Shown here piece by piece: positions 1 through 11,636 of a DNA stretch of 64,000 bases. The stretch is from the NCBI GenBank assembly GCA_003439945.1, contig QVRM01000466.1:1-64000 (forward strand). Reading direction: 5' to 3'. The position numbers were made by a program, and so were the translations under genes. Source of the stretch: Dermanyssus gallinae (lineage: Eukaryota; Arthropoda; Arachnida; Mesostigmata; Dermanyssidae). The notes beneath the pieces are model-generated. The model searched no databases and was not told where the DNA came from. It was given only the letters and a program-made list of their open reading frames with translations. Each line of letters starts with the position of its first letter. The stretch's first letter is position 1.

Positions 1-1250
1 GTGGTCGCCTCATCGCAATCAAAACGCCGAGCGGGTCGCTTCGTCCAATTATCATCTCCTCAGTCTTCCGCGGAATTGCGGCAAAAATAACTGTCAAACT
101 GGGAGCAGATATTGTGTGCGAGGAGCTTGGGGCTCACCAGCTTGGCTTTAATACGCCTAATGGCAACGAAGCCGCGGCCCACACCACAAGAGCCTTCGTT
201 ACTAGCGCACCCAACAATTTCGTTGTCGCCAAACTCGATTTCAAGAATTGCTTCAACCAGGTCCGTCGCGACCACTTACTAAGACAGTACAAGTTGATTG
301 GCCAGAGGCGGCCCCCTTGATCGCCCAAGCCTACAGATCCAGATCGGAGCTCTCATTTGGTGATAGAACATCTTTTTGTGCAGTGGCGTGCAGCAGGGCG
401 ATCCCTTTGGTCCGCCGCTGTTCTGCTTAGCCATTAAGAAGCGGGTCGATTCCATCCAGTCTCTGTTGAATCTCTGGTAGACTAGTCTAGACGATGGCAC
501 CATCGGAGGAGAAGCATCGGCGGCACAGGCAGACATTAAAAGAGTTGTTGAATTCGGTCTGAAGAGCGGGCTTGAACTCAACCCCCAGAAGTGCGAACTT
601 ATTTACAAGGGTCAGCCTAACCTATCCGCTTTCGAGGAACTTCTTCCCGGGTGCAAACACGTCGAGGCAGCAGACATGACGCTCTTGGGGTCTTCTGTGC
701 CATTTGCCCGGAACTCGCTGGTAGTATTGAGAGCCTTCGCTCTCGTCTAACCCGGCTCAACCTGCTCGGTCCCCACACTGCGTATCACCTACTGAAATCA
801 TCTCTGGGTTCAGCAAGAATCGTCCATATTTTCCGCAGCACAGACGTCGGAGCAAACTAGGATCCGCTGTGGGAGTTGGACAAAAGCCAGTCTGGACCAT
901 CCTCAGCGACCTCCTTAATCTAAACTTGACCGACAACAGCTGGGCTCAAGCCACTCTTCCTCTTAGATTCGGGGGTCTGGGAATCCGCTCTACAGCAGAC
1001 ATGGCAGCTAGCTGTCACGTCGCATCATTACACACCTGCAGAGGTCCTATGATGACCTCATCGTCTCAAGGAAGTACCAGCGCGTACTCTCTGACGCATT
1101 AACCACGGCAGACAAAGCCCGACTGCACGCGGTCGTCCAGAGAGGAGCCAACAAATGGCTCCAAGCCATCCCTTCCTCAAGCCTCAGCACTTTACTTGAT
1201 CACGAAAGCTTTCGTCTGTGCATTGGTCGCTTTGGATAGCTCGTCGGTCC
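1..1250 (+). pseudogene. R4/Dong-like LINE reverse transcriptase relic, copy 1
   Basis: This is the decayed reverse-transcriptase part of a non-LTR retrotransposon, cut by the window edge. Translated pieces in different frames keep RT landmarks: KLDFKNCFNQVRRDHLL near 230-285, QQGDPFGPPLFCLAI near 395-435, LDDGTIGG near 490-515, and a thumb segment LPLRFGGLGIRSTADMAA near 955-1010. The same landmarks, in the same order, occur in the better preserved element at 46128-49013 (KLDFQNAFNTIRRDKI, QQGDPLGPALFCL, LDDAVLGG, LPIGNGGLGIRRATDLAA). Several frameshifts and stops show it is dead. It is almost identical to 5301-6550. Family assignment rests on this internal comparison and on general knowledge of R4/R2-type LINEs. 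Confidence 0.85.
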
Positions 1251-1848
1251 GTTTTTAAGTATCTGTATCTCCAAGGCACAACTGCAAGATGACTTGACAG
1301 TTATTGACTTTGAAACTTTCGTCGAAACCTGGAGCCAGAAACAATACTTGCAGTACGTTGTTGCGTTATAGGAATATGATAGCTATATTGTGTGTGAACA
1401 TGCTTGTCATAGCTTTCGCAGACAGTTTTACCACTGACCTGTTAAAACTGTTCTTCACAAGTGACACACGGAGGACCAAGATTTGCTTCGATATCTCCTC
1501 CTTGTAGCAGGATGATCACAAGTTCTGTGGTTTGGAGTGTAAGGGCTTTGGTGAAGCTGCGGCGAGGTACGTTCAGGTAGACAGTCATTACATTCACTGT
1601 GTCCTGAGAGTTCCCTTTGTCAAAAACAGCACGAGTTTTGCTTTACGATTTTGCCAGAAAGTACAGAATTATGAGAGCGCTCAGAATACGCGTCCGGACA
1701 GTTGGCGCCATATTGGAAACTTTTGAAAATGAAACTGTGAAATCATATAGCAAGCGTTTTTCTGCATCTATTTAAAATGTGTCCGGTGTAGTAACAACTG
1801 TTATACATGATGATAAGTCGTCACCATGCATTACGGGGTTTGCTTGAT
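1..1848 (+). repeat. Direct duplication, copy 1 (pairs with 5301-7148)
   Basis: Base 1 aligns with base 5301 and the match continues to the (TA)n run, about 1.85 kb. I saw only a handful of differences: one extra A in copy 2 at about 5583, and single substitutions near 448/5749, 593/5894 and 1306/6607. The unit starts left of the window, so its full length is unknown. Such high identity in dead sequence means a recent duplication or gene conversion. Confidence 0.93.
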
Positions 1849-1850
1849 AT
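1255..1850 (+). repeat. Dispersed ~590-bp repeat module, copy 1
   Basis: This non-coding module begins near 'tatctgtatctcc' and ends at a (TA)n run. It occurs again at 6556-7150 (nearly identical) and 25572-26150 (more diverged). All three copies end in a TA microsatellite, and in the last two similar AT-rich DNA follows the microsatellite. It may be the 3' end or flank of the relic LINE beside it in the first two copies. I see no coding capacity in it. Confidence 0.8.
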
Positions 1851-1879
1851 ATATATATATATCAAGCAAACCCCGTAAT
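1830..1879. repeat. Perfect 50-bp palindrome at a repeat/gene-copy junction
   Basis: The arms 1830-1854 and 1855-1879 are exact reverse complements, with a TA-rich centre. The left arm is the normal end of the preceding repeat module, also seen at 7130-7150 without the right arm. The right arm exists only here, and just after it begins sequence homologous to the intron of gene copy C. The palindrome therefore sits exactly on a rearrangement junction. Confidence 0.93.
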
Positions 1880-1883
1880 CCCC

Positions 1884-3225
1884 CTTGTCGATCGTCATTT
1901 GCATGTAATTATTAAAATATCAAAGAGTAACGCCGTCCGCATTCTTACGATCTGTGTTTTAGGAGGACTGCTACGTGACTGGTAACTGTAGTGAAGACAA
2001 TCACTTGGATGAGGACGCATTTGAGCCTGCCGTCACAACGACCAAATGCACCCAAATGAGAATGGACGGCAATGAGAGAGGGGGTGAATCGAAACAATCC
2101 GACATGCCGTCCGAACCCCCTCTGTCAAGACTCAGCAAAAATGTCGATACGGACACGGCCGAAACGGACGACATTAGTGATGACGAAACCTCGTCCGGCG
2201 ATTTGAACTGTTTAATGGGTACTGGCCGGGTCCCTTCGGAAAATCGCCACACCTCACACAGATGGGGTCCACCTGTAGCTCAGATCGGAGTCTGTGGCTT
2301 TTTCTACATAGCATACCTGCTCGGCATAAGGCCAGCATAGCCGAGCATCGGGTGCTGTTGTATAGGTATTACTGTTCCCATGTTTTTGTGTCTTTGGTGT
2401 CAAATAAAAGCAGGCTTTGCGACGATGGAAGTCAACCATTTTACGATCGTGGAGTTTATTGTACGCACTTAACCCCAATTGCAATTTCATTCTTTTGTTT
2501 TGAGGAAAGCGGTGCCTTTGGACAATTTTTTGTCAATCGTAGACAATCTGTCGTCTCTCTAATCAACCGGCAATCTCCTTTTTAATCTAAGATCCCGTTT
2601 AACAAACATGCAATATACTCGTGTTTCCCAAGATCTTTTAAAACATTTTCCTGTATCCGGTTCAATTCCGTCGCCGTGCTTTTTAGATGGTTGTTAGAGC
2701 GCTTTGTGGTTGGCCTCTACTAATACCCGATTTCCACTAGAAGTTGTTGTGTTTATAGAAATCAAAGTTGTGTGACGTTATTAAGGACCTCCGTCAAGAC
2801 TGCCCGTTCATAACCTCTGCTATATGACAGCAAGCTGTATGCTCATATATTGTCCTAATAAAATTCGACCGTAAATGGTATTCATGTTGGTTATCTTCTT
2901 TTTGTGTTTGCGCTACAAACATAGAAATCAGGATCCTATAGTTTGCACTGTATCTAATAGCTGATGCTACTCCTGGAGGCACCTCTCTACAACATTTTTT
3001 TTAAGAGTCGACTTTCTGAGCCTATATAGCTTTCAGCTCATATGTACCCTTTGTTTCAAGTGACATACTATCCATTACATGCATTATTTGTACAAACATC
3101 GCACCGGGTCGGTCAATACATTTAATTCTAGCTGGACCCATTTTAAATTAGTTTTATTATATATGCCTAATACTCCGAAATTTATTTGAGCGTCAACCTT
3201 GGTAGCTTTCTTTCGACGGTGTGTA
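1884..3225 (+). repeat. Segmental copy shared with ~20985-22225
   Basis: Sequence from just after the palindrome to about 3225 matches the region spanning the last intron, last exon and 3' flank of gene copy C, with scattered substitutions and small indels. This block carries the copy A exon and its polyadenylation signal. Homology is lost near 3225, where copy C runs into a minus-strand LINE. Confidence 0.88.
1963..2340 (+). pseudogene. Novel acidic gene family, copy A: last exon only
   Basis: This open segment corresponds to the last exon of gene copy C (21080-21457) and has the same length, 378 nt. It keeps the 3' splice acceptor (TTTTAG just before 1963), an acidic middle (HLDEDAFEPAV, TAETDDISDDE) and the hydrophobic C-terminus VAQIGVCGFFYIAYLLGI before TAG. 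An AATAAA follows at 2403-2408. The three upstream exons are missing: a LINE-derived repeat lies there instead, joined at the 1830-1879 palindrome. The frame is unbroken, so the truncation looks recent, or the exon could be used by chimeric transcripts. Confidence 0.75.
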
Positions 3226-3890
3226 CTAAGTGCTGGTGGGGAGGGAGGCGCTCAGGTCTTCGCCGCTCAGTGTCACATTACCCGTATTTGCATGTAGGTA
3301 ATAAAATGTGCAAAAACCGACGGATCCTGGGGCGTGATTGTGGGCGCAATTCCCGTCTCAGATCTCAAAGCTCTCACCCCCCACAAATTGCTTCAAATGC
3401 GATTTAAACTAAGATGTTACCCCTGGTGAACACCCCAGCTGTTGGAGCACTGTACGCTTTGGTTGCTTTAAGAATTGGCCCAAGTCACACATTTCCGTCC
3501 TATGCAGCTTTTACGATAGCTTATCAGTCCCAATAAAGCTTGACCGTGTCTCCCTAATGCAGAATTGATTTTTAGAGAAAACGCTTTAAGTGTGGGTAAA
3601 TTATATTTACATCTGCTTTTTAAGAACTTTCCAGTATTTTTGAGATCAAAGACACCAATGAGATCAAACGGTTCTTACCAGGTTTGTCCCTTATCGTCTT
3701 ATCTTTATATTGCAAAGCCACTGCAGATGTCATAAGGCGTTCTGAAAACACACAGATTTTAGGCCTTCTGGAAATACGTTATTATGAGCAGGTAATCTTT
3801 TATTTAAAGTAGGTACGAAAATCCATTAGTGTAACTACCGTTATATGTCCAGGTCCAGAAGGAGACCGCGTTGTGGGAATAATTACATTT
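2341..3890. other. Non-coding 3' flank and AT-rich DNA
   Basis: After the copy A exon comes its polyadenylation signal, then about 900 bases shared with the 3' flank of copy C, then unique-looking AT-rich sequence. Short ORFs here have no protein-like character and I see no RNA gene. Confidence 0.6.
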
Positions 3891-3894
3891 TCTG

Positions 3895-4230
3895 CTTAGG
3901 GGGCTAAAGCAAGCCTTGCTTTTTGCATCCAGTACGCGACATCGGCGATTGCCTCGTTAGCACGCCCGTCCAGCAGCTCCGATATCTGGGCCTGTATGGT
4001 GAGAACGAGATCGTCAGCGTACGCAGGGAGGTTGTTGTAAGCTTTGTTTCATAGCAAAGGGCCAAGTATAAAGCCCTGTGGCACCCCTGAAGTCATATTG
4101 AAAATCATTTTTTGAGACTGGATAGTCCTGTCTGTCCTGAAGTCTAGGAGAGTGTGGTGGATCGTGCGCAACGGCAAGCTTGTGTGCGTACTAGAACGCC
4201 GCTAGTCTACGTAAGTAATAAACTTTGTTA
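3895..4230 (-). pseudogene. R1/I-like LINE reverse transcriptase fragment
   Basis: Read on the minus strand, this fragment gives the RT signature TSGVPQGFILGPLL, then a stop, then AYADDLVLTIQAQISELLDG and VAYWMQKARLALAP. The QG..LGPLL block and the YADD catalytic motif at this spacing are diagnostic of non-LTR reverse transcriptases. The in-frame stop and the short length show an old, truncated fragment. The clade (R1 or I group) is my guess from motif style. Confidence 0.85.
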
Positions 4231-4799
4231 CCTTGCACTTCTACCTTCGTTCATCGGCAAAATCTGTATGGTGCAGGTCACGGAGAGCTGCTGAATTGCA
4301 ATGGCGGTAATATCTACAAAATCGACATTGTGCTATGTGATAATAGTTTCTGCCTTTTTTTTAACTAATGTGGTACGCATACGCGGACACTATCGTAGGG
4401 AACTCGTCTGCAAGTGTGGGCCCGTAGTGTTGGGCTCCATCCCACTAAAAGCCAGTCATGTCCCAATCCCCGCAACCGATCGGGAACTACATAAGCATAG
4501 TTTCAAAGGATCGAAGGGGGAGCGTAGTTTAAGAATCGCGCTGACCCGGGATGCCTTGCGGGATGGTGTCATGTAATAACGGTTTCCACCCACTCAGTTT
4601 TCCAAAAAACGGTCACGTTCAACACGTACTCTAGACCTGGTGCATTATTCCCAAAGGGCTTTAGTATGCTAAGAACAACATCTTCGAAATGACCACATTT
4701 TCATTGAAGTGAATCTTTGACGGGCCCGCCACTAATGTCTAAGTGGCAGTACGGCGCGAATCAAGAGCAGCATCTCTGAACTGGAGAATGGGATCCGCG

Positions 4800-6545
4800 T
4801 TACCTTCAGCGCAGCTGAAGAGGCAGTTCATGGCCCGGAGGCAACGTGTTAGGAATATGCAAAGACCTACACCTAAAAGTGGCAGACGCTAACATCGCGG
4901 CACAGAATGGACAAATCTTGGCTACCGTCGATAAGCTTAAGAACGCACGCAAACTGATGTTCATCACTGAACTAGCTGGGCTGCAAGTCAAAGCGGCATC
5001 AAGGAATATCGACAACATCTGGGGCACCATCAGCCATGTTAGCCCAGACTTCTAGGAAAAAGAGATACTGTAAGAACTCAGCTCCGCCGGCGTTATAGAA
5101 ATCAAACGCATTTGCACAAGCAGGCCCCGGCCCAGAACAGGCTGCTATCCCTAAAAGGAAGGTGCTGCTCAAATTCAAGGAAGCCCTTCTTGCCACGACT
5201 AATACAAATATCGCCAGCCGTCTACTGCGTGACCTAGCAAAAGTGGTTGACATCATCAGAAGCAGTACAGTACCCGAAGCCATCCGCCCTATTCCTTTTG
5301 GTGGTCGCCTCATCGCAATCAAAACGCCGAGCGGGTCGCTTCGTCCAATTATCATCTCCTCAGTCTTCCGCGGAATTGCGGCAAAAATAACTGTCAAACT
5401 GGGAGCAGATATTGTGTGCGAGGAGCTTGGGGCTCACCAGCTTGGCTTTAATACGCCTAATGGCAACGAAGCCGCGGCCCACACCACAAGAGCCTTCGTT
5501 ACTAGCGCACCCAACAATTTCGTTGTCGCCAAACTCGATTTCAAGAATTGCTTCAACCAGGTCCGTCGCGACCACTTACTAAAGACAGTACAAGTTGATT
5601 GGCCAGAGGCGGCCCCCTTGATCGCCCAAGCCTACAGATCCAGATCGGAGCTCTCATTTGGTGATAGAACATCTTTTTGTGCAGTGGCGTGCAGCAGGGC
5701 GATCCCTTTGGTCCGCCGCTGTTCTGCTTAGCCATTAAGAAGCGGGTCAATTCCATCCAGTCTCTGTTGAATCTCTGGTAGACTAGTCTAGACGATGGCA
5801 CCATCGGAGGAGAAGCATCGGCGGCACAGGCAGACATTAAAAGAGTTGTTGAATTCGGTCTGAAGAGCGGGCTTGAACTCAACCCCCAGAAGTGTGAACT
5901 TATTTACAAGGGTCAGCCTAACCTATCCGCTTTCGAGGAACTTCTTCCCGGGTGCAAACACGTCGAGGCAGCAGACATGACGCTCTTGGGGTCTTCTGTG
6001 CCATTTGCCCGGAACTCGCTGGTAGTATTGAGAGCCTTCGCTCTCGTCTAACCCGGCTCAACCTGCTCGGTCCCCACACTGCGTATCACCTACTGAAATC
6101 ATCTCTGGGTTCAGCAAGAATCGTCCATATTTTCCGCAGCACAGACGTCGGAGCAAACTAGGATCCGCTGTGGGAGTTGGACAAAAGCCAGTCTGGACCA
6201 TCCTCAGCGACCTCCTTAATCTAAACTTGACCGACAACAGCTGGGCTCAAGCCACTCTTCCTCTTAGATTCGGGGGTCTGGGAATCCGCTCTACAGCAGA
6301 CATGGCAGCTAGCTGTCACGTCGCATCATTACACACCTGCAGAGGTCCTATGATGACCTCATCGTCTCAAGGAAGTACCAGCGCGTACTCTCTGACGCAT
6401 TAACCACGGCAGACAAAGCCCGACTGCACGCGGTCGTCCAGAGAGGAGCCAACAAATGGCTCCAAGCCATCCCTTCCTCAAGCCTCAGCACTTTACTTGA
6501 TCACGAAAGCTTTCGTCTGTGCATTGGTCGCTTTGGATAGCTCGT
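4800..6545 (+). pseudogene. R4/Dong-like LINE reverse transcriptase relic, copy 2
   Basis: This second copy extends further upstream than copy 1. The longest open stretch (5162-5731) covers the RT fingers (PFGGRLIAIKTPSGSLRPII) and palm A block (AKLDFKNCFNQVRRDHLL). Earlier at 4846-5055 is an open piece likely from the region before the RT. After about 5690 the frame shifts, and QGDP, LDDG and thumb motifs continue in other frames to about 6540. The element is dead. The match to copy 1 ends at the left window edge (5301), so copy 1 may be equally long outside the window. Confidence 0.85.
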
Positions 6546-7145
6546 CGGTCCGTTTTTAAGTATCTGTATCTCCAAGGCACAACTGCAAGATGACTTGACA
6601 GTTATCGACTTTGAAACTTTCGTCGAAACCTGGAGCCAGAAACAATACTTGCAGTACGTTGTTGCGTTATAGGAATATGATAGCTATATTGTGTGTGAAC
6701 ATGCTTGTCATAGCTTTCGCAGACAGTTTTACCACTGACCTGTTAAAACTGTTCTTCACAAGTGACACACGGAGGACCAAGATTTGCTTCGATATCTCCT
6801 CCTTGTAGCAGGATGATCACAAGTTCTGTGGTTTGGAGTGTAAGGGCTTTGGTGAAGCTGCGGCGAGGTACGTTCAGGTAGACAGTCATTACATTCACTG
6901 TGTCCTGAGAGTTCCCTTTGTCAAAAACAGCACGAGTTTTGCTTTACGATTTTGCCAGAAAGTACAGAATTATGAGAGCGCTCAGAATACGCGTCCGGAC
7001 AGTTGGCGCCATATTGGAAACTTTTGAAAATGAAACTGTGAAATCATATAGCAAGCGTTTTTCTGCATCTATTTAAAATGTGTCCGGTGTAGTAACAACT
7101 GTTATACATGATGATAAGTCGTCACCATGCATTACGGGGTTTGCT

Positions 7146-7148
<3 letters not shown>
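5301..7148 (+). repeat. Direct duplication, copy 2 (pairs with 1-1848)
   Basis: This is the second copy of the 5.3-kb-spaced direct repeat, near-identical to 1-1848 including all frameshifts of the relic LINE. Here the (TA)n run is longer (7149-7180), and the sequence beyond it is not the copy A gene fragment but AT-rich DNA resembling 26170-26850. Confidence 0.93.

Positions 7149-7180
<32 letters not shown>
7149..7180. repeat. (TA)n microsatellite
   Basis: An uninterrupted TA dinucleotide run at the end of the second direct repeat copy. Confidence 0.95.
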
Positions 7181-7181
<1 letters not shown>

Positions 7182-7184
7182 TAA

Positions 7185-8160
7185 TCCTTCGATATAACAT
7201 CACAATTCCTTTTATTCACACATTTAGTGTCGAAAATTCCTAAGTACAAAGATTTGGCTCGGCGTCAGGTGCTCGAAATTACAGTTACAAGAATTGTATA
7301 AAAAATAGACACTTACAATATAAAAAGTTATGATGACATTAAACGGGCCAGCTGATCTAGAGACCCAGTCTTCCTGCAAACAAGTTCATGGTATCTAGGG
7401 CATTCAGTATGACAATATTTACATCTACAGTCAACATCGGGGTCGTTGAAGTTTTCTGCACTGCATAAATGATGGTGGTAGCCGTGTATCGACAACTGCA
7501 CTTATTCGATATATAAGAGAATTGCGCAATATGCAGTAAATTATTTCTACCACACCGTTTGCCGTAAGATGGGCTTTCATAAATCTGGCGAATTGTCTAT
7601 TTGACAGACCGAATTTTGAGGTATACGATTTGTGTGTTTGTCAATGGGATAGTTTGGACGAGATGGCCAATGAGTCTTTATTTATAACTTAAATTATAAT
7701 TAATTGAAACGACAATAAAATAAGAACTTGACACTAAATTGGTAATTAATTGTTTTCAGATATCAAAATAAAACTGATAGCCGTGATAAGTCACACAACG
7801 GCGGAGATGCAACATCTCAAACATGTATTTTCTCATATGCCAGATTGGGCTTAACTGAGGAATCTTGGTTAATTGCACCGCAGATTGCACGCATTGACGG
7901 TCAAGAGGTCAATGTATGCAATATATGTATATCCAGCTAGATAACTTTAAATCGCACACCCTATAAGCTACAAGTAATGCTCTCTAAATAAAACATGGAT
8001 TATTCCTTTCAGAACAAATATTATCCGCACTTGACGCAGTGAAAGCTTTAAGTATATGGCCTCCGTAAGTGGCGCAAAAAGTAGCGGAAGAGGCTGGTTA
8101 AACCCACGCAAAAGTCAGCTGAGCAAACGACATTGATCAGGAATCGGGACCGGGTACTTT
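7185..8160. repeat. AT-rich dispersed repeat, shared in part with ~26180-26850
   Basis: Parts of this block, for example 7500-7620 (beginning near 'atatataagaga') and 7990-8160 ('gtggcgcaaaaagtagcgg'), recur at about 26195-26310 and 26730-26850. No protein-like ORF was found. It follows the 590-bp module in both places, so the two together may be one larger duplicated or mobile unit. Confidence 0.65.
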
Positions 8161-9126
8161 TCAGATTAACTTTAGAGCCAGCAGCAGTCACTAGACGTAT
8201 ACTCTTGCTAACTTTGTGTTAAAATTGGACGTATTGCATTCACATTCTTTTTAAGTTGCTTGTATGCGATACGATCTGGTCCCGTCGATTTCCAATTTTG
8301 TTTCTGCATACTTGCGACTTCGACTACTTTTCACTAACTTCTGGTGCGTTGCAATTAAAATGATCTCGATCTAGCAATGTGCAGTCTTTTGTCATAAGGT
8401 TTGTGAAGTGATTCACCGGAATCGGGGTATCCTTAGAAGCAGGAGCCATATTTTTTGACGCTTGCCGTTATGAGCCTTAAAGTAAAAAAAAGATTTTTTG
8501 TAATGCCACCATTTGTCTATTGTTTTATGTGTGAATCGTTTTTATGTTGTTTATATGACGAAGTTTTGTTGGCAACCTATTTTTTTTATTAGAGAGATGC
8601 TTTAATATCCGTGTTCCTTACAAAACCAAAGCTTATGTCTCTGGACTTTCGTGTTTTTGATTTTACGGACAGAAGATTGGACCGTCTAATTGTTCCCTCA
8701 ATTTATTAGCCAGTTATAATGGTTATTCAAGCAGGCGGCTTTTTAATAAACGGTGGAGGTGCTTGATTTGAAGCGTAGCCGCACGTTGTTCGTGATGCAG
8801 TTTGAATTCGACCTGAGGTGTTTGCGATGCACCGATGGGCAATTAGTGGTATTAAAAATAGTATCCGTCGTCTGCGATACTGATGAGAAAATAAAATCAA
8901 CCGCGCTAAAACTATTCTAGCTAATATATGTAGACTGTGTACAATTGCTGTGGATGGCCAGTCCATGTTCGTCAATTCCTATTTTAAAACTCGCTTTCAT
9001 ACAACCACTTTGGCATAATCCGTAGTTTTTACTCTTATGCAGACGTAAATAAACAATGTATATATATATATATATATACATAATCACATGATGTTACATA
9101 ATTACAATTCAGTTCATTATATACAC

Positions 9127-9185
<59 letters not shown>

Positions 9186-10245
9186 TTCATATATTTGAAC
9201 ACTTCAGCGACCGTCCTACCGGGCGAAAATGTGCAAAGACCGCCGATTCGTCTGGCAGCTCGCTACGTGTAGGTCCAATATTTGCCAGGTAGCAGGGCTT
9301 TGAGTTGGCAGTCATACGTCAAGAAAAATAAGCTTTTTTAATTCAAATGCTTAGTAAAAAATCCAAGAATCGCTGCTACTTCGTCAACAGTGAAGTTTGT
9401 GTCGGGCGCGCAAAGCAGCGAAAGTTACGTGTTAGCAGGGAGAATTCGTATAGCCGTGATTTGTTCTCTCTAATTACATCGGAAGCACATTAGCACATTC
9501 AAATCATTTGTATAGGTTGGGACGGCCTACAGAAATGGTTTGTCCCACCAGGGCCGAACAGAGCTATAAGACCCGTCTTCGGGTGGCAACATTCCGGACA
9601 GGAATAAACAGTCGTGATTGCTTCAGTGTATAATTTAAAGATTGCGTTTATTGCTCTATGGTAAGATAGCAAAACCATTCGATTGAGTCACGTGATGATT
9701 TATTTTCATAACAGCTGGCAGAAAATGACAAAGACTTACACTTAGCACTCATTAATCTGGTAAACGCAGCATTTTTTGCACACAACATAGCTTCATCCAC
9801 ATTACGTAAAAAGTGGCGAAAAATTGCAAATATATTGCTATTTATAAATAATCTTAAAGTGCAATTGAAAGTCTCAACTCTTCTCTGATATTACAGTGAT
9901 CGGTGCAAATGGAACGTTATTTTATAGTGTTTTCGATGTGTTTTTGACATACGAAATCAGCAGCTAATTTGCAAAACAGCAACTTTTAAAGAGCTCATCT
10001 GAGTGTAGTAGATCGTCATCCTTCTTTGAGTAACGCTCCGATCTTACAACGCAAAAATGTCATATTTACTTTTGGCACTCTCTAAAACTCTGCGCCGCGA
10101 TAACTCGTTATATAAAGACGTACGGCAATAGTGGGCGTATCACCTTTTGGTATTGTAAGTAACTAGCTTTTGTCTACAATTATAATTTTCTGAACATACT
10201 TCCTAAATTCCACCCAACATAATGGAGATCATTCAATGTCGGCAA
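8160..10245. other. No gene recognised; AT-rich DNA with TA microsatellites
   Basis: The stretch holds (TA)n runs at about 9058-9078 and 9129-9181. The only ORF of note (82 codons, minus, near 8727-8975) has no recognisable motif. I see no RNA gene. Confidence 0.5.
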
Positions 10246-10249
10246 AGTT

Positions 10250-10340
10250 CGAATTCAATATTTAGTAAACAAGTCAAACAAACTGAAATCAAATATGAAA
10301 GACTGTCTCACGAAATGTCTTGATAAAATTTATAAAATCA
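10250..10340 (-). repeat. Flank of the duplicated unit, inverted relative to 41500-41600
   Basis: The reverse complement of about 41500-41595 (just downstream of the alpha-tubulin pseudogene) matches 10250-10340, including the shared piece 'ctgtctcacgaaatgtctt'. This puts the outer end of an inverted copy of the gene/tubulin unit here. The LINE 3' end at 10340-11403 now occupies the tubulin position. Confidence 0.7.
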
Positions 10341-11264
10341 TCTATCTCTAAGCTGAGGCAACCTAACAGGGGGGACTATCTAGAAAAAGAAGAGATATTA
10401 CGGAGGAAGAAAGCTGAAAGAGGAAGAAATGCAGTAAGGTGTAAGGGCCTCTGGGGGTTTAACAAATATATAGTAACAAGGAATATATGGAAGGCCATGT
10501 ATGTGCCAGGATTGACCTTTGCTAACGCCTCTCTGGTCCACAGCGCGGGGTTAGGAAAGAAGTTAGAAACAATACAAAGAGAAGTGATAAGATTTGCATT
10601 GGGTTGTCGTTTTAATTGCGCTAGGGAATTTCTTGAGGGCGAAGGAGGAATGTCAAAATTTATACAAAGGGAAGTACAAAGTAAGCTAAGATTTAGTGTT
10701 AGGATTAAAAGTGTCACAAATAAAAGATGGGTTAAACAGATGCAGCTGGTAAAGACGGCACTAAAGATGAAAACAAAGTGGGATCGCAGAGTAGAATTTG
10801 CAGCTAGGGAGATTGGGTACAATAGTCAGCAATGGGCCAGAGCGGGAATATCGGAGAAGATGGTGAAATTGAGGGTGAACAAGTCATATACAGGCAAATG
10901 GAAATTGGCGATGGGTTCCAGATCGAGTTTGGCAAGTATATATGGAAAGGAAAAGACGGAAAGGGGCGGGGTAGAATGGGTATACGATAATTCAAGAGCG
11001 AGCGGGCTATTGGCAGATGCCAGGGCAGGGATGTTGAATACAAGGATACAAAGAGCTAAATATATGGAGGGACAAAGTACAGAATGTCGAGCATGTGGGC
11101 TAGGGAATGAGTCAATTGAGCATATTGTTAAAGAATGTACAGCCCTAGGGGGAAGCAGAGATATAGAGCTGTCGGATGCCCTAGCTCTAGGACCAAACGT
11201 TAGAAAGGACCTGGTCGATATTACAAAGAAGAGGCTGTCCCAATGGAAAGCAAATACTCAGTAG
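10320..11264 (+). CDS. 3' part of an I/Tad-like LINE ORF2 (5'-truncated element)
   Basis: This is the C-terminal part of a LINE polyprotein, downstream of the RT domain, open for about 314 codons. It ends with a zinc knuckle CRACGLGNESIEHIVKEC (C-x2-C-x8-H-x4-C), typical of this position in I/R1-group LINEs. The segment VIRFALGCRFNCAREFLEGE parallels the post-RT segment of the element at 40260-40544 (RVLGLANSCRNRIVHILEGG). RT and endonuclease are absent, so this is a 5'-truncated, non-autonomous insertion. The first residues may come from flanking DNA. The 3' UTR ends at a (TCAA)n tail at about 11380-11405. Confidence 0.8.
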   Translation: MIKFIKSSISKLRQPNRGDYLEKEEILRRKKAERGRNAVRCKGLWGFNKYIVTRNIWKAMYVPGLTFANASLVHSAGLGKKLETIQREVIRFALGCRFNCAREFLEGEGGMSKFIQREVQSKLRFSVRIKSVTNKRWVKQMQLVKTALKMKTKWDRRVEFAAREIGYNSQQWARAGISEKMVKLRVNKSYTGKWKLAMGSRSSLASIYGKEKTERGGVEWVYDNSRASGLLADARAGMLNTRIQRAKYMEGQSTECRACGLGNESIEHIVKECTALGGSRDIELSDALALGPNVRKDLVDITKKRLSQWKANTQ

Positions 11265-11405
11265 GTATGGAAGTGTACATTGATTATTCAGATGCATAGG
11301 TAACATATATGCTGCCGCTCTAAGCGCCCCTGATAAAAAAGGGTGACATGTGTATTTAGGTATGCATGCCAAGCGAATAATAAATCAATCAATCAATCAA
11401 TCAAT
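10340..11405 (+). mobile_element. 5'-truncated LINE copy with (TCAA)n tail
   Basis: The element consists of the ORF2 3' end, a short 3' UTR and a tetranucleotide tail (about six TCAA units at 11380-11405). 5' truncation plus a short-repeat tail is the hallmark of target-primed reverse transcription. It lies at the edge of duplicated gene copy B. Related fragments of the same family lie at 49685-49745 (3' end only, minus) and 50640-51550 (decayed, minus). Confidence 0.8.
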
Positions 11406-11636
11406 CAACAGCATAGCTGTAACGAGCGTCTTTAGTTTTAATGCCTGTATGCATTTAGCCTAAACAGCCTGAATTAAAAGTCAAATGTAGCACGAGCACG
11501 GCTCTTTGAACATGTAAATGTATGTCACAAGAGCCTGGGGAAAAGAGGAACTACTGTGGCCGCTAGATTACTAGTTGTTCCAAAATTGCTTAATTCAGTG
11601 GACAAACATCTCTTACTAATTATGTCTGTTTTTTAT

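Noticed and set aside
8727..8975. 82-codon minus-strand ORF as a transposase or LINE piece
   Set aside because: I tried to match it to LINE and transposase motifs in all frames and found nothing convincing.
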